From contig PGCO01000001.1 in the NCBI GenBank assembly GCA_002786355.1, positions 186,001-250,000 of the forward strand: a stretch of 64,000 nt of DNA, read 5' to 3'. Shown one piece after another: positions 17,932-27,428 of this stretch. The notes beneath the pieces were generated by a model, which saw only the letters and a list, made by a program, of their open reading frames with translations, searched no databases and was not told the DNA's origin. The position numbers and the translations under genes are program-made. The first letter of the stretch is position 1. Each line of letters begins with the position of its first letter. This DNA is from Sediminibacterium sp. FEMGT703S. GTDB taxonomy: Bacteria; Bacteroidota; Bacteroidia; Chitinophagales; Chitinophagaceae.

Positions 17932-19125
17932 TCAGATATAATTTTGTATAATATATTTCGCAATGGAGAGCGAGGCAGTTGCGCCAGGGGAAGGGGCATT
18001 TAATACATGAATTTGATTATTCTCTTTTATTATATTGAAGTCCATTAACAATTCGCCCTCCGGACTTATCGCTTGTGCTCTAACTCCCGCAGTTCCACCC
18101 TTAGTGAACATATATTCTTCTACATCTGGTATTAGTTTCTTGGCTTTCGCAACAAATGCTTTAGTAGATAAAGAGCTTGCAAATTCACCCACTGCAAATT
18201 TGAAATTTTTACTAAGAAAATTTAGAAACCCTTTATAGGTTAACGCTTCTAAAGCATCACTAAACGAGAAATCAGTATTCTTATATCCCTCTCTTTTTAA
18301 AGCAAGTACTGCATTAGGTCCAACTTCCCTTCCACCATTTACCATGCGAGTAAAATGAACTCCTAAAAAAGGATATTGAGGATCTGGAACAGGGTAAATT
18401 AAGTGGTTAACTATTTGCTTGTATTGATCAGCAATATGCATATACTCGCCGCGGAATGGTAAAATTTTTATTGGGCTTTTATGTTTAGTCAGACTTGTAT
18501 AAGTTCTATCAGAAAATAGTCCTGTACAATTAATCACTAAATCAAATGTTTTTTCGAACTGATCAGTCTTGAGTAATGAAGCATTTTCATTTAATTTAGA
18601 TAAGCCAATTACTTTATTATTTAAATAAATTTCACCTCCTGCTGATTTAATGAAAGCAGCCATAACGTCCATCACTTGCTTATAACTTACTATACCTTCC
18701 TCTGGAACAAGCAAAGCTTTTGTAGCTTTAACATTTGGTTCTCTGATTTTTAATTCCTCAGCATTTAGAAATTTCAGCCCACTTAATCCATTTAACTTAC
18801 CTCGTTCTGCCAAATCATCCAAGAGCTTAATTTCTCTTTGGTCGCTAGCAACAACTATTTTACCACAAACCTCATGCTGAATGTCATTATCACGGCAAAA
18901 GGTGATCATTTCTTTAATCCCCTCTAAAGCTAATTTTGCTTTTAAAGAACCTGGCTTGTAATATAAGCCGCAATGTAGAACTCCACTATTATTACCAGAC
19001 TGGTGTTTGCCAATTGCAGTTTCCTTTTCAAAAAGTGAAATCTTATAATTCGTGTTTGATTTACTTAATTCATACCCAATAGCTAAACCCAAAATACCCC
19101 CTCCAATTATTGCAACTTCTTTCAT
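17932..19125 (-). CDS. lhgO: L-2-hydroxyglutarate oxidase
   Basis: A 397-residue FAD-dependent oxidase of the DAO family. The dinucleotide motif is VAIIGGGILGLAIGYELS at the start. The segment QSGNNSGVLHCGLYYKPGSL is diagnostic of L-2-hydroxyglutarate oxidase/dehydrogenase, and the end GATASLSIAKYI is also family-typical. It oxidises L-2-hydroxyglutarate to 2-oxoglutarate, a repair or catabolic step feeding electrons to the respiratory chain. It starts 3 bp after ispF and is the last gene of the gldJ-ispF-lhgO operon. There is no sign that it belongs to the glycan operon. Confidence 0.9.
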   Translation of the reverse strand: MKEVAIIGGGILGLAIGYELSKSNTNYKISLFEKETAIGKHQSGNNSGVLHCGLYYKPGSLKAKLALEGIKEMITFCRDNDIQHEVCGKIVVASDQREIKLLDDLAERGKLNGLSGLKFLNAEELKIREPNVKATKALLVPEEGIVSYKQVMDVMAAFIKSAGGEIYLNNKVIGLSKLNENASLLKTDQFEKTFDLVINCTGLFSDRTYTSLTKHKSPIKILPFRGEYMHIADQYKQIVNHLIYPVPDPQYPFLGVHFTRMVNGGREVGPNAVLALKREGYKNTDFSFSDALEALTYKGFLNFLSKNFKFAVGEFASSLSTKAFVAKAKKLIPDVEEYMFTKGGTAGVRAQAISPEGELLMDFNIIKENNQIHVLNAPSPGATASLSIAKYIIQNYI

Positions 19126-19128
19126 AAA

Positions 19129-19608
19129 TCAGACAATATTATGTTGAATCAAACAAACAGCATGTGCCACCAAACCCTCTTCTCTCCCAACAAATCCCAT
19201 TGTTTCTGTAGTGGTGGCTTTAATGGAAATATCTCTTAATCCTATCCCTAATATAGTGGCAATTGCTTCCTGCATGGCAGGAATATAGGGCTTGATTTTG
19301 GGCTTTTCTAGGCAAAGAGAAGCATCAATATTGACGATAGTATAGCCTTCGGCTATAATTAGTTGTTTTACTCGGGCGAGTAATATTTTACTGTCTATAT
19401 TTTTGAATTCGCTGGAAGTGTCAGGAAAATGTACCCCAATATCTCCTAAACAGGCTGCCCCTAATAAGGCATCGCAAATAGCATGCAATAGTACATCCGC
19501 ATCACTATGGCCCAATGCGCCCTTGGTATGTGGGATGGTAATACCACCAATCACTAAATCCCTACCTTCCACCAATTGGTGAAAATCAATCCCATAACCA
19601 ATCCGCAT
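19129..19608 (-). CDS. ispF: 2-C-methyl-D-erythritol 2,4-cyclodiphosphate synthase
   Basis: A 159-residue enzyme of the non-mevalonate isoprenoid pathway, full family length. Zinc ligands are Asp8 and His10 in GYGIDFHQL and His42 in the stretch [11 protein letters not shown]. The signature region [20 protein letters not shown] is intact. The C-terminal part [18 protein letters not shown] is the conserved CDP-binding end. It is 8 bp downstream of gldJ and 3 bp upstream of lhgO, so it is probably co-transcribed with both. Confidence 0.97.
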   Translation of the reverse strand: MRIGYGIDFHQLVEGRDLVIGGITIPHTKGALGHSDADVLLHAICDALLGAACLGDIGVHFPDTSSEFKNIDSKILLARVKQLIIAEGYTIVNIDASLCLEKPKIKPYIPAMQEAIATILGIGLRDISIKATTTETMGFVGREEGLVAHAVCLIQHNIV

Positions 19609-19616
19609 AAGCTGTC

Positions 19617-21182
19617 TTATCTTTTATTTCTACGTGTAGGGAAACTATTACCCGTTTTAGCGCCTCTTCCAATACCTTCTGAAGCTCCATAATGACTCAT
19701 GGCACAACGGAAACCAATGGTATGGGTCCTTTCATCTTCGTCTAAGAATCTTCTAGTACCTGGGCTTAACCAATAGGCACGATCATTCCAGCTTCCGCCT
19801 TTATATACCCTTGACTTATCAGAAATCAAGGTAGTTATACCATAGCCATAGGTAACATTGCTTAAAGAGTCACCATCTAAATAATTAAGCGCATTGGCTT
19901 TTTGGTAGTTTCTTCTATTCTTAATAGCTGAATCTGCTTCAGGCTTCATTTTGATTCTACCCTTATCATCTCTTAAATTACCCTGACCACCACTCATATC
20001 AATTTGTTGGAACACATTACCACGGAAGGGATTAAAGTCTTCTGCTTCAGAGTTGGTTAGTGGTCTGTATACATCGGCTACCCACTCACTCACATTACCA
20101 CTCATATTGTATAAACCATATCCGTTTGGAACAAATTGGTCTACTTCTGCAGTGACTGCCGCATTATCGTTCAATCCACCTGCCACACCCATATTATCTC
20201 CACTGCTTCTTTTAAAGTTCGCCAAGAAAGATCCTTGATTAGCGCCCTTGGTGGTAGAACGTACGTTATCAAACCCATCATTTCTCCAAGCATAAATGGC
20301 TTTATTGGCAATTAACTCTTCGCCCTTAATTCCTTTATTGCTTTTACGTTGTGGATTCTCCATGATATAACCGTAGGCTGCATATTCCCATTCTGCTTCT
20401 GTTGGTAAGCGATAATCGCCAAACATCAATCCATCTTCAAACTTAGCTACCGTTCTAGGTCTGCCTTGGGCATCTTTTAATGGGTTTTTCTTAGAAGTAA
20501 CATCTCTTCCAGGAACCGCTTGGTATTCTCCTAATAAATAGGCTTTGGTATTAAAGTTGTCTTGACCTGCACCATTTAAGGTTTTCTTTACCTGTGTTTT
20601 AGGATCTAAAAATCCTTTAGACATCAAAGCCAGTTCATTTACACGGTCCGTTCTCCATTTGCAATATTCAGTGGCTTGTAACCAAGTAACTCCTACTACA
20701 GGATAATTATTATAAGAAGGGTGACGGAAATAATATTCAACCATTGGCTCATTGTAGGCCAATTCTTCTCTCCATACCAAAGTATCAGGTAATGCTTGGG
20801 TTACAATCGAATCCATACCCGCAGCACCAAATGTACCCTCTAACCAATACAGGTATTCACGGTAATTCAGGTTACTCACTTCGTATTTATCAATAAAGAA
20901 AGAGTTCACGGTAACACGATGTGGAATATTGTTCCAATCGGCCATAATATCTTCTTGAACAGCCCCCATGGTAAAAGTACCACCTTGCACAAAAACCAAT
21001 CCTGGAGCGGTTTTGATGTCTTTAGGCTTGATTACGTTAAAGTTCCCAAACTGCTGGTCATTGTAGTTCCAACCAGTTGCCGTAGATTTTTCCTTTTTCC
21101 CTTTGAAAAGGCTACAAGAAGCCGCTACACTCACGAGTGAAACCAATAAAACTGTGTTCCGTACAAATTTAATTACCTGCAT
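19617..21182 (-). CDS. gldJ: Gliding motility/T9SS lipoprotein GldJ (SUMF1/formylglycine-enzyme fold)
   Basis: A 521-residue lipoprotein. The signal sequence ends in SVAASC with Cys23 as the lipidation site. A short linker with [14 protein letters not shown], typical of GldJ, precedes a SUMF1-type domain ([18 protein letters not shown], later [52 protein letters not shown] and HTIGFRCA). GldJ stabilises GldK and is required for gliding and T9SS function in Flavobacterium. GldK, a paralogue with the same fold, is the main alternative. The N-terminal motif favours GldJ. It is the first gene of an operon with ispF and lhgO. Confidence 0.85.
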   Translation of the reverse strand: MQVIKFVRNTVLLVSLVSVAASCSLFKGKKEKSTATGWNYNDQQFGNFNVIKPKDIKTAPGLVFVQGGTFTMGAVQEDIMADWNNIPHRVTVNSFFIDKYEVSNLNYREYLYWLEGTFGAAGMDSIVTQALPDTLVWREELAYNEPMVEYYFRHPSYNNYPVVGVTWLQATEYCKWRTDRVNELALMSKGFLDPKTQVKKTLNGAGQDNFNTKAYLLGEYQAVPGRDVTSKKNPLKDAQGRPRTVAKFEDGLMFGDYRLPTEAEWEYAAYGYIMENPQRKSNKGIKGEELIANKAIYAWRNDGFDNVRSTTKGANQGSFLANFKRSSGDNMGVAGGLNDNAAVTAEVDQFVPNGYGLYNMSGNVSEWVADVYRPLTNSEAEDFNPFRGNVFQQIDMSGGQGNLRDDKGRIKMKPEADSAIKNRRNYQKANALNYLDGDSLSNVTYGYGITTLISDKSRVYKGGSWNDRAYWLSPGTRRFLDEDERTHTIGFRCAMSHYGASEGIGRGAKTGNSFPTRRNKR

Positions 21183-21219
21183 TGTCTAAGTTTGTTATAC
21201 TGATAAGAGTGTAAAGTTC

Positions 21220-21270
21220 AACTAATATTCGTCGGATTTATTCAATAGCGAATGTATATAAATATTAGTT
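21220..21270. repeat. Inverted repeat between the NeuD-like gene and gldJ
   Basis: The arms AACTAATATT (21220-21229) and AATATTAGTT (21261-21270) are perfect 10-bp complements around a 31-nt loop. No run of T follows on either strand, so it is not a classic terminator. It lies about 40-90 bp upstream of gldJ and could be a regulatory site or mRNA hairpin. Confidence 0.4.
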
Positions 21271-21291
21271 AGCAAAATCCTAATTTTCAAA

Positions 21292-21960
21292 TTACAAGTA
21301 CTTTTCGCCGTGATTTCTATTTCGTAATTTACGAGCAGGCACTCCTACATGTATTTCATTGTTTCCTATATGATTGATTACGGTTGCACCGGCCCCAACA
21401 ATTGAGTCTTCTCCAATATTTATACCATGTATTACCTTTGCACCTATAGAAACTACTGCAAATTGGCCAATTTTTACAGATCCCCCTAAAATTGCACCCG
21501 GCGAAATAGTAGCGAAATCATCAACTTGACAATCATGGTCAATTGAGGAAGCAGTATTTATAATTGAAAAATTTCCAATCGCTGACGCTGGGTTAATCAC
21601 TGCACCAGCCATAACTGCTACCCCTACCCCAATTTTTACATCTTTTCCTATGATTGCTGAAGGGTGAACAACAGATGCATATGAGAAATCAACTCCCAAA
21701 GCATTAATTTTATTAGTTACTTTATGCCTAACAGCATTATCACCAATTGCGATAAACAAATGAAGATTGTTGAATTCAATGGCATATTTTATAATAAGGT
21801 TTTCATCCCCCAAAACCCGGTAACCTAAGGTTTCTTCGCCAATAGATCTAAATGAATCAATCAGACCTATTATGTAATACTTTCCTTGTTTTTCAACAAT
21901 ATCAATAATCACTTTCGCATGACCAGAACTACCTATAATTAAGAGTGGAATCTTTTCCAT
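21292..21960 (-). CDS. Sugar O/N-acetyltransferase, NeuD/PglD family
   Basis: The protein has 222 residues from the ATG at 21960 (MEKIPLLIIGSSGHAKVIID). An in-frame TTG at 21981 would add seven residues but falls inside the predicted promoter. The N-terminal Rossmann-like domain binds the sugar nucleotide. From about residue 90 the chain is a left-handed beta helix (HPSAIIGKDVKIGVGVAVMA, NTASSIDHDCQVDDFA with the catalytic His, then GAGATVINHIG). The family acetylates UDP-4-amino sugars (PglD) or sialic acids (NeuD). It stands alone on the minus strand, with a divergent gene upstream. The substrate is unknown. Confidence 0.8.
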   Translation of the reverse strand: MEKIPLLIIGSSGHAKVIIDIVEKQGKYYIIGLIDSFRSIGEETLGYRVLGDENLIIKYAIEFNNLHLFIAIGDNAVRHKVTNKINALGVDFSYASVVHPSAIIGKDVKIGVGVAVMAGAVINPASAIGNFSIINTASSIDHDCQVDDFATISPGAILGGSVKIGQFAVVSIGAKVIHGINIGEDSIVGAGATVINHIGNNEIHVGVPARKLRNRNHGEKYL

Positions 21961-21978
21961 TTGAAAGTATTGTGCTAA

Positions 21979-22011
21979 CAAATATATCTTTAAAGTATGA
22001 ATTCATACAAA
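21979..22011 (-). promoter_or_regulatory. Predicted promoter TTTG-N21-TATATTTG for the NeuD-like gene
   Basis: On the minus strand a -33 TTTG (22011-22008) and a -7 TATATTTG (21986-21979) are separated by 21 bp, matching the Bacteroidota promoter pattern. The predicted start of transcription is about 10 bp before the ATG at 21960. The -33 box lies inside the first codons of the divergent CDP-alcohol transferase gene as annotated. Confidence 0.55.
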
Positions 22012-22518
22012 TCCAAAAAAGATTCAACGTATCATTCAATAGTAATGTCAATAACGCTTAGTCGTTTAATTGTTGCCATACCCATTTTTTGGACACCTAA
22101 ATCAACGCTATTGCTTTTAATTACAATATGGATTGGACTATCTGACTTTTTAGACGGCTATCTAGCTCGCAAATGGCAAGTAACATCATCAACTGGTGAA
22201 AAAATAGATCAGTATATCGATAAAATAGTTACTACTATATTGTTGTTGTTCTATTTTATGGAAAATCAACTCTCCCTTTTATTTCTGGTACTAATCATTG
22301 TAAGAGAAATTGCTATTCTAGTTCTGAGAGCACTAAATATGCTAGGTGGTTCATCAAACATACTTGGCAAGTCAAAAACTTTTTTACTGTATTCCTTGTT
22401 TATCTTGTTGGCAAGTATTCAATATCTTCCTTCATATATCATGCATTTCAAATTAATTTTAGAATATATTATAGTTGTGTTAAGCTATTCTTCATTATTA
22501 TTGGCTTTTAAAAAATGA
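21997..22518 (+). CDS. CDP-alcohol phosphatidyltransferase family protein (PgsA-like)
   Basis: A 173-residue membrane enzyme. The full family motif is present: DGYLAR, eight residues, then G, three residues, D, three residues, D (ending GEKIDQYID). This supplies the metal and CDP site. Three or more hydrophobic spans follow. Length and motif fit PgsA, which makes phosphatidylglycerophosphate from CDP-diacylglycerol, but other CDP-alcohol transferases are possible. The start is uncertain: the canonical N-terminus would be at the internal ATG 22045 (MSITLSRLIVAIP). The stop overlaps the next start by 4 bp (ATGA). Confidence 0.8.
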   Translation: MNSYKSKKDSTYHSIVMSITLSRLIVAIPIFWTPKSTLLLLITIWIGLSDFLDGYLARKWQVTSSTGEKIDQYIDKIVTTILLLFYFMENQLSLLFLVLIIVREIAILVLRALNMLGGSSNILGKSKTFLLYSLFILLASIQYLPSYIMHFKLILEYIIVVLSYSSLLLAFKK

Positions 22519-23888
22519 AAGAATCAATAATATTTTCAAGGATAAAGATTATTCTAATACTGCTTTTGCCAAATTTGATTACGATCATTTTGAGGTCTTG
22601 GATTAGTCTAGATCGTCCCTTAATTTACTATGACTATCTTTTCCTCATACCACTAGTATTTTTAAATGTTAATGTCTACGCTATTTGGCTGATTTACCTG
22701 TTCATGATTTTTGCCGATATCTCCATTTCATTATCCAACTTATTTCTATTCAGTTATGAGGATTTTATTCGCACTTTTAAATTCTTTACTAATTATGATT
22801 TTTCTTTAAATCAAATACTCTTATCTATTTGCTCCATTTTATTTTTATACTTTATTCTACAACAATTAAAAAGAGTAAATAAACAACTAGGTTTTGACAA
22901 ACCTTTACTCTTGTTTTTCTTCATCACCATCATCGCAATTTTTTGCTTAGATTTCATTAACGGTTCAAACACAGTTGAAAGCCCAATAAAGAAACAAGTT
23001 CATCAAGGAAATATTGCAGGTTTTGCATCTACTTCGGTCGTTAGCTTTCTTATAAATATAAACGCCCAAGTAGAAAAACCGAAACAAAACACAACCCAAT
23101 CCATTACATTTGAAACTTTTAAAAATGATTCATTAAGCAATCAAATGCTCATTTTAGTGGAGTCTTTTGGGCTACTTAAGAATAGAGATGATCAACAAAT
23201 AATTGAAAACAACATTAATGAAACTTTTAAAAAAAATAACTGGAAAATAAAGTGGGGCAAAACGCCATTTGAAGGCAGTACAACTAGAGCAGAAATAAGA
23301 GAATTGCTTAATAGTAATGGAGACTATCGTTACTTGATTCGTAATAATGATATAAATTCCATTTTCAATATCAAGCATGCTCAAGGATATTATACAAATG
23401 CTGCGCATTCATATAATGGGACTATGTTTGAAAGAAATATCTGGTGGAAAAATATTGGAATTAAAGCGCCATTATTTAGTGAAAGTTTCCAACAAAAAAA
23501 TGCATACAAATTAAAGTTAAATACAGAGTCCCCCTTTATTTCCATTCAAGACGAAACCACTTTCGATTTTTTACAAAATGAATCAAAAAAGAACACCAAG
23601 AATTTTGCATATCTATTGACTGTTAATTCACATATTCCCTTTAACATTTCAGACTTAAAGAACAAGGGAAGAATCAAGCTATTAAGTAATAATTTTGAAA
23701 ACTTAACAGAACTAAATGGTCAATTAATCAGAATCATTAATTTCCTTTCACATGTTGCAAACAATTTAGATTCAACTAAATTCAATAAAGTTTTAATTGT
23801 GGGAGATCATATGCCTCCATTTAATTCAAAAGCTTCTAGATCACTTTATGATTCTAAACATGTACCCTATTGCATCATTTACAAATAA
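22515..23888 (+). CDS. LTA-synthase/sulfatase-superfamily membrane protein
   Basis: A 457-residue protein with about five N-terminal membrane spans followed by an extracytoplasmic alkaline-phosphatase-fold domain. Metal-site elements are LILVESFG (Glu), the predicted threonine nucleophile in FEGSTTRAEIREL, the histidine in LTVNSHIPF, and the Asp-His pair in VLIVGDHMPPF. This is the LtaS/EptA-like phosphoglycerol or phosphoethanolamine transferase layout. It overlaps the CDP-alcohol transferase gene, which hints at a shared role with phosphatidylglycerol-type headgroups. A second, diverged paralogue lies at 58879-60375. Confidence 0.75.
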   Translation: MKESIIFSRIKIILILLLPNLITIILRSWISLDRPLIYYDYLFLIPLVFLNVNVYAIWLIYLFMIFADISISLSNLFLFSYEDFIRTFKFFTNYDFSLNQILLSICSILFLYFILQQLKRVNKQLGFDKPLLLFFFITIIAIFCLDFINGSNTVESPIKKQVHQGNIAGFASTSVVSFLININAQVEKPKQNTTQSITFETFKNDSLSNQMLILVESFGLLKNRDDQQIIENNINETFKKNNWKIKWGKTPFEGSTTRAEIRELLNSNGDYRYLIRNNDINSIFNIKHAQGYYTNAAHSYNGTMFERNIWWKNIGIKAPLFSESFQQKNAYKLKLNTESPFISIQDETTFDFLQNESKKNTKNFAYLLTVNSHIPFNISDLKNKGRIKLLSNNFENLTELNGQLIRIINFLSHVANNLDSTKFNKVLIVGDHMPPFNSKASRSLYDSKHVPYCIIYK

Positions 23889-26800
23889 GTGGACTAGAGC
23901 CAAGTATTTCACCATATTGGCTTACAGCTGTTTTTTTTGTATTGGCTATTCTGCATATGGACAATCGATTGCATCGAATTCAGTGCTCGCTTCAGGCCAA
24001 TGGGTCAAAATAGGTGTTACACAAGAAGGCATTTACAAAGTGGATCAAAGCCAACTCAACATCCTGGGCCTCCCTGCTTCACCTTTTCCCGCTAACACTA
24101 TTCGGGTTTATACCAATGCAGCCAACAATGCAGGATCAATGTTGCCAGAAAAAGTTAACGCTTCCCAAATAAACGATTTAGTTGAAATCCCTATCGAAAC
24201 CGGTCCGAATTATTTTTTGTTTTATGCCCCAGGTCCACACCAATGGAAATACGATACCAGTTTAAAGCGCTTCAATTTTGTAAAGAATATTTATTCCGAT
24301 ACAGCTTGGTATTTTATCACTATTGGTGGAGTGGGAACACCTAAAAGAATTACCTCACTTGCCGCAGAAACCCGCCCAACAACCAGCATCATTAACACTT
24401 ATACGCATCGCTATGCGCATGAGAACAATCGATTCAATTTACTCAGTAGCGGTAAAGAATGGGTGGGGGAAAACTTTTCTTCTAGCAATGGAACAAGAAC
24501 ATTCAATATACCTTGGACCAATCCAACCAGTTCCATTGAACTATTTACCCATTTCACTAGTCGTTCCTTGGGGGCTAACGCCAATTTTATCCCTTCCATT
24601 AATGACCAATCTGTTCAAAATATTAGTATTACTGGTGTTACTGGTGGCTTATTAGATGAATATGCCCGAGAAGCCAAAACGGTTACCCCTATTGGCTTAA
24701 ATACCCTTCAAAATAGTAATTCCATAGCAATAAAATTTCAATATCAATCAACTGCTAATGGAGCAGAAGGATGGTTGAACCGTTTTAGTTTACAAGGACT
24801 AAGAAGGTTAATACCCGATAATACGACCAGTAGTTTTTACTTTAGAAATACCACGCTGATTCACCCTGATTCAATCGTTGAATATCGAATTGCTGCACCG
24901 TTAAACAACGGCTCCCCGACCGTATTTCCTCTTGATACCCGTGTATGGAACACCAGTAATCCACTGAATCCGCAACAAGTAGTTATAACCAATACAGGCA
25001 GTGAAATAACTTTTAAATCCTCCTTAGAAACACTGAAAGAGTATGCGTTATTTAACCCTTTACAAGCTTTGTCACCTACCATTCCAAGCAATGCAAATAT
25101 CCCCAATCAAAATATTCATGGATTAGTTCAAAGTACTACTCCATATAACGGGATCATCGTAGTGCATCCCAGCTTATTGCCAGCTGCCAATAGATTAGCT
25201 ACATTTCATCAAAGCCAATACGGTTATACAGATGCTGTCATAACCACTACCCAGTTTTATAATGAGTTTTCAGGAGGCATCCCAGATCCAGCAGCCATTC
25301 GTAATGGGATTAAACTATTTTATGATCTTTCAAAAACAAACCAGAGTACTAATTCAAAAACCCTGCAGTATATCGTATTGTTTGGTGCAGGTTCTTTTGA
25401 TTACAAAAACATCATCAGTTCCGATAGAAACCTAGTACCTACTTTTCAAAGCAGCAATAGCTTATCGCCTTTGCTTACTTATACTTCAGATGATTTTTAT
25501 GCATTGTTGAATGACAATGATGATATCAATCAATTAAATGATGCCCCATTATCTATTGCTGTAGGACGCTTACCTGTTGGCAATTTGCAAGAAGCCAATC
25601 AACTGGTTAATAAGATTATTCGTTATCATACTCCATCCACCAACAATCCTTCAAATACGAATAATTCTTGGCGAAGCCAGCTCGTATTTATTGCAGATGA
25701 TAAAGACCAGAACTTGCATTTGAATGATGCCGAAAGCATCGCTGCTACTGCACTTGCAGCGAATCCTGCATTCAATGCACGTAAAATTTATTTGGATGCG
25801 TTTCCATTAGTCAGTGGTGCAGGTGGAGCAAGATATCCTTCAGTGAGTGAAGCCATAGTGAATCAAGTATTACAAGGTGCACTTATCGTAAATTATTCTG
25901 GACACGGCAATCATTTGCGTTTATCAGAAGAAGCGGTGATTAGTGCAGCCGAAGTGAATCGCTTCAATAACCCTGATAAATTACCGCTATTTATAACTGC
26001 CAGTTGCGATTTTGATCCCTTTGACCAGCCCAACAAACCTTCCATTGCACGCAATCTTTTATATGGCAGCAATAATGGAGCTATTGCCTTATTGACTACT
26101 ACCCGTTTGGTTTTTGCGTATAGCAATCGGATCATGAACCAAAATTATTTACAATTGGCCATGGAACCCATTACCAATAACCCTTCTGGCAGATTGTATC
26201 GTTCTTTAGGGCAGGCCACAATGGATGCAAAGAACCGCAGCAATCAGTTGAATGGAGATCCGCTCAATAGCAGAAAATTTGCCTTATTGGGAGATCCTGC
26301 TATGCAATTGGCTTTTCCTGAATTACCCATGCGCATTACCCAAATAACCGATCAATCATCTATTAGTTTGGTGAACCTATCGGATAGTTTATTGTCCCTA
26401 CATAAATACAAAATAGAAGGGCAAGTGACTCAGTTGAATGGATCCATTCAAGCCAATTTTAATGGTATTGCCAATGTACAAATTTACGATCAAGCACAAA
26501 GGGTGTTTACTTTAGGCAATACCCCAGAAAGCCCCCGTACTTCCTATTCTACTGAGAACAGTATATTGTTTAATGGAAAGGCAACTGTTGCCAATGGGTT
26601 ATTTAGTATTGAATGCGTGATTCCTAAAGACATCAGTTTTGGACCAGGCAAAGCTACTATTCGGTTATTTGCAGAATCCAATAATGTATTGGCCGCAGGT
26701 GCTTTACCTATTCGTATTGCGGGTTCTACGGGAACTATTAACCGTGATACCACAGGCCCTCAAATCAAATTATACCTAAACGATACCACGTTTAAAAACG

Positions 26801-27423
26801 GAGGCATTACAAGTGAAAACCCTATACTCATTGCACAACTTTTTGATACATCAGGTATCAACGCAACAGGTAATGGCATTGGTCATGATATAGTATTGGT
26901 AAGAAATAATGATGAACGAAACAGTATTATCCTTAATTCTTTTTTTAGTAACGATCTGAATCAATACCAACGCGGAACCATCAGGTATCAGCTACCTACC
27001 CTATCCGAAGGAAAATACCAACTCAGACTAAAAGCTTGGGATATGGTCAATAACAGCAACCAAGCTTTTTTAGATTTTGTTGTTTATAAACAAGAGAAAT
27101 TAACAATCACCAATGTTCGAAATTATCCCAATCCATTTAGGGCGAATGGAGGCAGTACCATATTTGCATTTGAACATAATCAGCCTAATACTGAATTATT
27201 GGTTGAGATTCAAATAGTGAATAGTGCTGGGGCATTAGTAAAAACAATACAACAGAAAGTGAAAACGGAGGGAACTAGAAATATAGAGATTAAGTGGGAT
27301 GGAACAAGTAGTTGGGGAAAAAGAAATAGTTCTGGCGTATATTATTATAGAGTAAATATTAGCACTCCAATTAATCCTATATTGGGTTCAATAATAAAAG
27401 CTGGGCAAATTATTATTGATTAA
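23860..27423 (+). CDS. porU: Type IX secretion system sortase PorU (C25 gingipain-type peptidase)
   Basis: About 1187 residues from the ATG at 23860. The frame is open upstream to a TTG at 23797, but that extension lies inside the previous gene and has no signal-peptide character. A signal peptide (YFTILAYSCFFCIGYSAYGQ) precedes a long N-terminal region. The C25 catalytic pair is visible as NYSGHGNHLR (His near 682) and FITASCDFDPF (Cys near 716). The C-terminal part (NYPNPFRANGG, later NIEIKWDGTSSWGK and SGVYYYRVN) resembles a T9SS/FlgD-type domain. PorU cleaves the C-terminal signal of T9SS cargo at the cell surface and transfers cargo to A-LPS. It overlaps the preceding gene by 29 bp. Confidence 0.93.
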   Translation: MYPIASFTNKWTRAKYFTILAYSCFFCIGYSAYGQSIASNSVLASGQWVKIGVTQEGIYKVDQSQLNILGLPASPFPANTIRVYTNAANNAGSMLPEKVNASQINDLVEIPIETGPNYFLFYAPGPHQWKYDTSLKRFNFVKNIYSDTAWYFITIGGVGTPKRITSLAAETRPTTSIINTYTHRYAHENNRFNLLSSGKEWVGENFSSSNGTRTFNIPWTNPTSSIELFTHFTSRSLGANANFIPSINDQSVQNISITGVTGGLLDEYAREAKTVTPIGLNTLQNSNSIAIKFQYQSTANGAEGWLNRFSLQGLRRLIPDNTTSSFYFRNTTLIHPDSIVEYRIAAPLNNGSPTVFPLDTRVWNTSNPLNPQQVVITNTGSEITFKSSLETLKEYALFNPLQALSPTIPSNANIPNQNIHGLVQSTTPYNGIIVVHPSLLPAANRLATFHQSQYGYTDAVITTTQFYNEFSGGIPDPAAIRNGIKLFYDLSKTNQSTNSKTLQYIVLFGAGSFDYKNIISSDRNLVPTFQSSNSLSPLLTYTSDDFYALLNDNDDINQLNDAPLSIAVGRLPVGNLQEANQLVNKIIRYHTPSTNNPSNTNNSWRSQLVFIADDKDQNLHLNDAESIAATALAANPAFNARKIYLDAFPLVSGAGGARYPSVSEAIVNQVLQGALIVNYSGHGNHLRLSEEAVISAAEVNRFNNPDKLPLFITASCDFDPFDQPNKPSIARNLLYGSNNGAIALLTTTRLVFAYSNRIMNQNYLQLAMEPITNNPSGRLYRSLGQATMDAKNRSNQLNGDPLNSRKFALLGDPAMQLAFPELPMRITQITDQSSISLVNLSDSLLSLHKYKIEGQVTQLNGSIQANFNGIANVQIYDQAQRVFTLGNTPESPRTSYSTENSILFNGKATVANGLFSIECVIPKDISFGPGKATIRLFAESNNVLAAGALPIRIAGSTGTINRDTTGPQIKLYLNDTTFKNGGITSENPILIAQLFDTSGINATGNGIGHDIVLVRNNDERNSIILNSFFSNDLNQYQRGTIRYQLPTLSEGKYQLRLKAWDMVNNSNQAFLDFVVYKQEKLTITNVRNYPNPFRANGGSTIFAFEHNQPNTELLVEIQIVNSAGALVKTIQQKVKTEGTRNIEIKWDGTSSWGKRNSSGVYYYRVNISTPINPILGSIIKAGQIIID

Positions 27424-27428
27424 ATCCT

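Noticed and set aside
19617..21182. Formylglycine-generating enzyme activity for the SUMF1-fold protein
   Set aside because: The lipoprotein signal, the GldJ-type N-terminal motif and the length indicate a structural motility/T9SS role; no sulfatase substrate gene is adjacent.
23797..23859. Longer N-terminus for PorU starting with TTG
   Set aside because: It lies wholly within the preceding gene, and the signal peptide fits the ATG at 23860.
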